Below are positions 4,332-7,587 of a stretch of DNA of 7,587 bases, piece by piece. The stretch lies in NCBI GenBank assembly GCA_014361095.1, contig JACIWF010000057.1, positions 1-7,587 on the forward strand, written 5' to 3'. Position 1 is the first letter of the stretch, and the number at the start of each line of letters is the position of its first letter. Origin of the DNA: Hadesarchaea archaeon (lineage in GTDB: Archaea > Hadarchaeota > Hadarchaeia > Hadarchaeales > Hadarchaeaceae). The notes under the pieces are model-generated. The model made no database searches. It was not told the origin of the DNA and worked only from the letters and a program-made list of their open reading frames with translations. The translations under genes and the position numbers were made by a program.

Positions 4332-5183
4332 TCAGTTGATTTTCTTTACCTTCAGGGCCATATCAACCGCATGAGATCGCATCGTCATGTAGCTGGTCGA
4401 GATCGTTTCTACACCGGTCGCCGCATATTCGGCAATGTTTGCGGGCGTTATCCCTCCGGAGGCTTCCAAGGAGACCCTCTTTCTCAGTCCTTCCTTTTCC
4501 AGCAACTTTATAGCGGTCAGGATCTGCTTCGGGGTCATGTTGTCCAGCATCACAATGTCGGCTCCGGCCCGGGCTGCTTCCAAAACTTCCTCAGGAGTGG
4601 TGGCCTCAACCTCTATTTTTCCAAAATCCCCCCGATCTTTGAACTTCCTCACCGCAGCCGTGATTGAGCCCACCAGCCTCAGATGATTATCCTTGATTAG
4701 AACTTGTTCGCTCAGGTCAAAACGGTGGGGCGATCCTCCAGCGATCTTCACCGCTCGTTTATCGAAGTACTTGAGCAGCGGGGCTGTTTTTCTCGTTGCC
4801 GCTACTACTACCTTTGGATTTTCCTTTCTCGCCAGTCTGATCAGCTCACGCGTTGCCGTGGCGATTCCGCTCATCCTCATCATCAGGTTCAGCGCCACTC
4901 TCTCAGCAGCCAGTATTTTTCTTGCCGGACCTTCCAGCTCCATGATTACCTCGCCAGGGCGGATGTTGTCGCCATCTCGACGCAGAAGTTTCACCCTGAC
5001 GCCAGCTTCCCTGAATACCATTGCTGCTTCCTTAGCCCCCGCCAGCACTCCCGTCTGTTTCGAGATAACCTCTGCCCTCGCTCGAAGCCTGGGACCAATC
5101 AGCGTGTTTGAGGTCACGTCGCCCTTTCCCAGGTCCTCGGCAAGCATCTCCCGGATTTTCTTCCTCAGATAGGCTTCAGTCAC
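4332..5183 (-). CDS. nadC: Nicotinate-nucleotide pyrophosphorylase (quinolinate phosphoribosyltransferase)
   Basis: The enzyme converts quinolinate and phosphoribosyl pyrophosphate into nicotinate mononucleotide, CO2 and pyrophosphate, the third step of de novo NAD synthesis, in the cytosol. At 283 aa it has the usual length. The N-terminal domain carries EDLGKGDVT (16-24); the barrel carries AERVALNLMMRMSGIAT (93-109), TRKT with Arg131 and Lys132, PHRFDL with His153 and Arg154, LIKDNH (162-167), IEVE (190-193), MLDN (212-215) and EASGGI (240-245). The residues after TRKT read APLLKYF instead of the common xPGLR, a local variation. The start is GTG at 5183, inside the end of nadA with an 8-base overlap, and is supported by GGGAGG seven bases upstream; this indicates translational coupling. 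It closes the nadX-nadA-nadC operon. Confidence 0.96.
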   Translation of the reverse strand: MTEAYLRKKIREMLAEDLGKGDVTSNTLIGPRLRARAEVISKQTGVLAGAKEAAMVFREAGVRVKLLRRDGDNIRPGEVIMELEGPARKILAAERVALNLMMRMSGIATATRELIRLARKENPKVVVAATRKTAPLLKYFDKRAVKIAGGSPHRFDLSEQVLIKDNHLRLVGSITAAVRKFKDRGDFGKIEVEATTPEEVLEAARAGADIVMLDNMTPKQILTAIKLLEKEGLRKRVSLEASGGITPANIAEYAATGVETISTSYMTMRSHAVDMALKVKKIN

Positions 5184-6108
5184 TGGTGGCCCTCCCTGAC
5201 AACTCTAACATTCTCTCGGTTGCCCGACGAGCCATTGCGGCGATGTCCGGTGGCACAGTCACGATGTGCTTCATGTCATGCAGCGACTCGTAAAGCTTTT
5301 GCAGGCTGTGTTTCTTCATCTGCTGGCAGACGGCCGTTTCCAGAGCCGGTATGAACTCCTTTTCCGGGAACTCCCTCCTGAGACGCTCCACCATGCCTAT
5401 CTCGGTGGCGATGATGAACCTTTTTGCCGGAGATGCCCTGGCCCTGATCAGCATCTGGCTGGTGCTACAAATGTGGCTGGCCAGCTTCTGCACCTCGGGA
5501 TCACATTCCGGATGGACCAGCACCTCGGCGTCAGGGAATTCCTCCTTCCTGAGCAGGATATCGGCGGGCGTGAACATCCTGTGAACATAGCAGTAACCGA
5601 AATCGGGCAGGGGGATGATTTTCTTGTCAGTTCTCTGCTGGACATACCAGGCCAAATTTTTGTCGGGTCCAAAAATTATTTCCTCTTCATCAAGGGCGTT
5701 GACTATCTGGGCCGCGTTGGCTGAGGTACAGACGACATCGGCCTCGGCGCGCGTTTCGGCGAGGGTGTTGATGTAAAGAACTACCGCCGCTCCGGGATGT
5801 TTCAGCTTGGCCGCTCGAACCAGCTCAGGAGGCAGCTGGGCAGCCATCGGGCACCGGGCCTCTGGATCCGGTATCAGGACTGTTTTATCAGGATTCAACA
5901 TCGCGGCAGTCTGAGCCATGAAATCGACCCCGGCGAAGACCACCACCTTGCCCTTTACCTTGGTGGAATACCTTGCTAGATCGAGTGAATCCCCAATGTA
6001 GTCCGCGAGGAGCTGTATCTCCTCCAGCTGGTAGTTATGAGCTAGGATGATGGCCTCACGTTCGGCCTTTAGCTTCAAAATTTCTTCCCGAAGCCGCTCC
6101 AATTGCAT
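5176..6108 (-). CDS. nadA: Quinolinate synthase A
   Basis: The 310-aa [4Fe-4S] enzyme condenses iminoaspartate with dihydroxyacetone phosphate to quinolinate. The three cluster cysteines are Cys86 (ARCPMA), Cys173 (GYCYVH) and Cys261 (AVCQQMK), spaced as in the short archaeal/Thermotoga type. Substrate-site motifs present are AHNYQ (23-27), GDSLDLA (39-45), LYINTLAE (111-118), CTSANA (127-132) and HPEC (199-202). Cys214 in HICSTS occupies a site usually Ala or Gly. The C-terminal half, for example KLYESLHDMKH, closely resembles the Pyrococcus enzyme. The start was set at ATG 6108, where NadA proteins normally begin; an upstream TTG at 6138 would add ten residues, including Cys-Cys-x2-Cys, and has no ribosome site. 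It follows nadX by 37 bp and overlaps nadC by 8 bp. The oxygen-sensitive cluster suits an anaerobic or low-oxygen life. Confidence 0.96.
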   Translation of the reverse strand: MQLERLREEILKLKAEREAIILAHNYQLEEIQLLADYIGDSLDLARYSTKVKGKVVVFAGVDFMAQTAAMLNPDKTVLIPDPEARCPMAAQLPPELVRAAKLKHPGAAVVLYINTLAETRAEADVVCTSANAAQIVNALDEEEIIFGPDKNLAWYVQQRTDKKIIPLPDFGYCYVHRMFTPADILLRKEEFPDAEVLVHPECDPEVQKLASHICSTSQMLIRARASPAKRFIIATEIGMVERLRREFPEKEFIPALETAVCQQMKKHSLQKLYESLHDMKHIVTVPPDIAAMARRATERMLELSGRATSD

Positions 6109-6145
6109 CCAACCACAACCAAAACAGCAATTTCCCAAATATTAA

Positions 6146-6967
6146 CTATGTGCCAACCTGGAGGGTCTCGCTCAGATTTTTCAACATCCGCGCCGCAGAA
6201 AGCGCTGCCAGATAACTGGTCCGCGGTGCCTGCGGAAAGGGCACATTTAGCGATCTGGACAGGATCTCGCCTGACTCACCGCGTATCCTAATTTCATGGA
6301 TATTTCTCTTGATTCTCGGATCAGCCACGATCGTCACCACCGTCCCGTCGAAACCGATCCCAGCTAGGCTTAAAGCGGCGGCAACATTCACGCTGGCCGG
6401 GAAGAGCTTCACAGCCTCACGCGCCGTTCCTCTGAAGATTGCCTTCGGAGACTTGAGTCCGGTTAATCTTATTTTCTTTCCTTTCAGGTATTCATTGTCC
6501 TTAAAGGCAGAGGGCGGTTTCCTGGTAATCAGCTCGGCTTCCTTAATTTTCCTTAGTGCCAAGGATTTAACCCCGTCGATCCCAACCACAGCACCTGAGG
6601 GGATGTAAATTCTCCTTCCCCGTTTTTGGGCTTCTGCCCGTAAGCGGTTGAGAAGTTCATCATCGGAAAGAGCACCCACGCTAAGAATGACGAGATCTTT
6701 CCCGGATCTGAGGATGCCCAAGGAATATTGCCTCACGGCCTCCTGAGAAGCAGCCTCGACGACTATATTGGCGTTCCTATTTTCATAAACTTCATCGGCC
6801 CTGCGCAGTATGCGAGGCTTCTTTTTTAATCCGGCAACCAGCCTTCGGCAGCATTCCTGCCTGAGATCATAGACCCAGCTCAGCTCCGCCTCGCCCGCTT
6901 CACCGGAATCAATCATTCGCGCCAAAGCCGTGCCGATCGCACCGCAGCCTATCAGACCGACTTTCAT
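6146..6967 (-). CDS. nadX: L-aspartate dehydrogenase
   Basis: This 273-aa enzyme oxidises L-aspartate with NAD(P)+ to iminoaspartate, which passes to quinolinate synthase. It replaces the flavin enzyme NadB and needs no oxygen or fumarate. The N-terminus is a Rossmann fold with GLIGCGAIG (4-12) and an acidic residue (Asp34) ending the second strand. Other family segments are VVEAASQEAVRQY (69-81), SVGAL (96-100), IPSGAVVGIDGV (122-133), FPASVNVAAALSLAG (189-203) containing Asn194, KRNIHEI with His224 as likely catalytic His, and the C-terminal VPFPQAPRTSYLAALSA (242-258). The ATG at 6967 has AAGGGAT a few bases upstream. It is the first gene of the NAD operon, 37 bp before nadA, and 61 bp after the membrane protein. 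Confidence 0.94.
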   Translation of the reverse strand: MKVGLIGCGAIGTALARMIDSGEAGEAELSWVYDLRQECCRRLVAGLKKKPRILRRADEVYENRNANIVVEAASQEAVRQYSLGILRSGKDLVILSVGALSDDELLNRLRAEAQKRGRRIYIPSGAVVGIDGVKSLALRKIKEAELITRKPPSAFKDNEYLKGKKIRLTGLKSPKAIFRGTAREAVKLFPASVNVAAALSLAGIGFDGTVVTIVADPRIKRNIHEIRIRGESGEILSRSLNVPFPQAPRTSYLAALSAARMLKNLSETLQVGT

Positions 6968-7000
6968 TTTATCCCTTAACTGTTGGATTTACTCAGTTAG

Positions 7001-7010
7001 CTTTTACGTG
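7001..7010 (-). promoter_or_regulatory. Possible promoter of the nadX-nadA-nadC operon
   Basis: ACGTAAAAGC on the minus strand is centred about 38 bases before the nadX ATG and is the best, though weak, TATA-like box in the 61-bp gap. The operon could also be read from the upstream membrane-protein transcript. Confidence 0.25.
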
Positions 7011-7028
7011 GAACGAATCCCATTCAGT

Positions 7029-7587
7029 TTAGTCTATGTTCTTAAAAACAATATCCAGAACTTTCCTGTATTTGACAGCGTAATTAAAAAAGCCAAAAGC
7101 AAGCAGGATATACCCCAGATCCCAGAGAACGTCGATAATGTGGCCGGTAAAATAGGAACTTAAAAAATAGGTGTAAAGAACGTCGGCAGCCGTTATTAAA
7201 GCCAGAGCGGCCAGAATCGCCACCCATAACCTAAATAGCTCTTTACTCGGGATGTGGACCATCGTGACAATAACGGTAATCAGCAAGCCGGCGTCACCGA
7301 TAATGTAGCCGGCCGTAGTGACTTTTTCAGGCAGGGATAGGTCGGTAGACGTGAGAGCTGGGGTCGAAAGGTAAACACAGATGACCAGGAGCAGCGCCGA
7401 AAGGACTGCAGAAGATATCATTCTTCTGCTGTTTACTTTCATTTTAGTCGAGTTCCAAACGAGGGAAATTCCAATTATCAGCAAGGGGTAGCCGGCGAGC
7501 CAGAAGATGTCAGCAGCGCTGGTCACAGGCGCCTCGACGCCCAGAAAGATTTCATAAAAACCCCAGGTGAACTCTCCGAGAAACCAG
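7029..7587 (-). CDS. Multi-pass membrane protein, N-terminus beyond the window
   Basis: The frame is open to the right edge of the window, so the gene is partial: 185 residues are visible and the start is outside. A GTG at 7526 is not a convincing start because coding-like sequence (GEFTWGFYEIFLGVEAP) continues upstream in frame. About five membrane segments can be drawn at visible residues 26-45, 56-74, 92-111, 118-140 and 151-171, followed by a short basic tail. The motif D-x2-W-x2-G-Y-x-L-L-x2-G occurs twice at identical spacing (26-39 and 152-165), suggesting internal duplication. Acidic residues Asp26, Asp98, Asp135 and Asp152 recur at membrane-segment starts. I do not recognise a family with known function; it may be the sensor-type membrane part of a signalling protein, but no signalling domain is present. 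Its position upstream of nadX does not reveal a role. Confidence 0.8.
   Translation of the reverse strand, partial: WFLGEFTWGFYEIFLGVEAPVTSAADIFWLAGYPLLIIGISLVWNSTKMKVNSRRMISSAVLSALLLVICVYLSTPALTSTDLSLPEKVTTAGYIIGDAGLLITVIVTMVHIPSKELFRLWVAILAALALITAADVLYTYFLSSYFTGHIIDVLWDLGYILLAFGFFNYAVKYRKVLDIVFKNID

Noticed and set aside
4693..5172. Plus-strand frames of 159 and 135 codons opposite nadC
   Set aside because: Both are antisense shadows of a clearly conserved enzyme; Ser/Arg-rich composition is typical of such shadows.
6109..6138. TTG start for nadA adding a Cys-Cys-x2-Cys extension
   Set aside because: There is no ribosome site before it, and NadA homologues begin at the internal Met; kept only as an alternative.
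1..7587. CRISPR array, insertion sequence, toxin-antitoxin or defence system
   Set aside because: No regularly spaced repeats, transposase, terminal inverted repeats or defence-type domains were found on either strand.

Overview
The window reads as a piece of an archaeal chromosome. The evidence is a tRNA with bulge-helix-bulge introns, a 5S rRNA behind its own TATA box, archaeal-type boxes about 25-28 bases upstream of several starts, a PAC2-family proteasome chaperone, a DUF763 protein and a small archaeal winged-helix protein. The stable RNAs and the intron load suit a thermophile, but the phylum cannot be fixed from this window alone. All genes except one lie on the minus strand.

Left part, 1-616: an RNA region with no credible protein gene. 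Reading along the minus strand it holds a tRNA-Tyr(GUA) gene at 490-353 interrupted by three short introns (17, 23 and 21 nt), then a 5S rRNA at 315-194 with its own TATA box, then T-rich termination signals. Beyond these lie a long inverted repeat (117-176) and two copies of a 16-bp palindrome, CTACGTA-NN-TACGTAG (21-36 and 59-74), which look like operators. The tRNA and the plus-strand metallo-beta-lactamase gene at 617 are divergent and each has a TATA-like box in the 126-bp gap.

Middle, 617-4235: a secreted metallo-beta-lactamase-fold enzyme on the plus strand ends tail to tail, with overlapping stop codons, against a minus-strand run. In transcription order that run is a 71-aa winged-helix protein, DUF763, a PAC2 protein ending in a proteasome-docking HbYX-like tripeptide (Met-Tyr-Gly), and a small CoA-binding protein. 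The last three are tightly packed and probably co-transcribed.

Right part, 4332-7587: a compact nadX-nadA-nadC operon for de novo NAD synthesis. Aspartate dehydrogenase makes iminoaspartate, quinolinate synthase condenses it with dihydroxyacetone phosphate, and quinolinate phosphoribosyltransferase makes nicotinate mononucleotide. Upstream is a multi-pass membrane protein whose N-terminus runs off the window.

The strongest unusual feature is the three-intron tRNA-Tyr. Two of its introns show full 4-bp central helices with 3-nt bulges, at the non-canonical positions 43/44 and 59/60.
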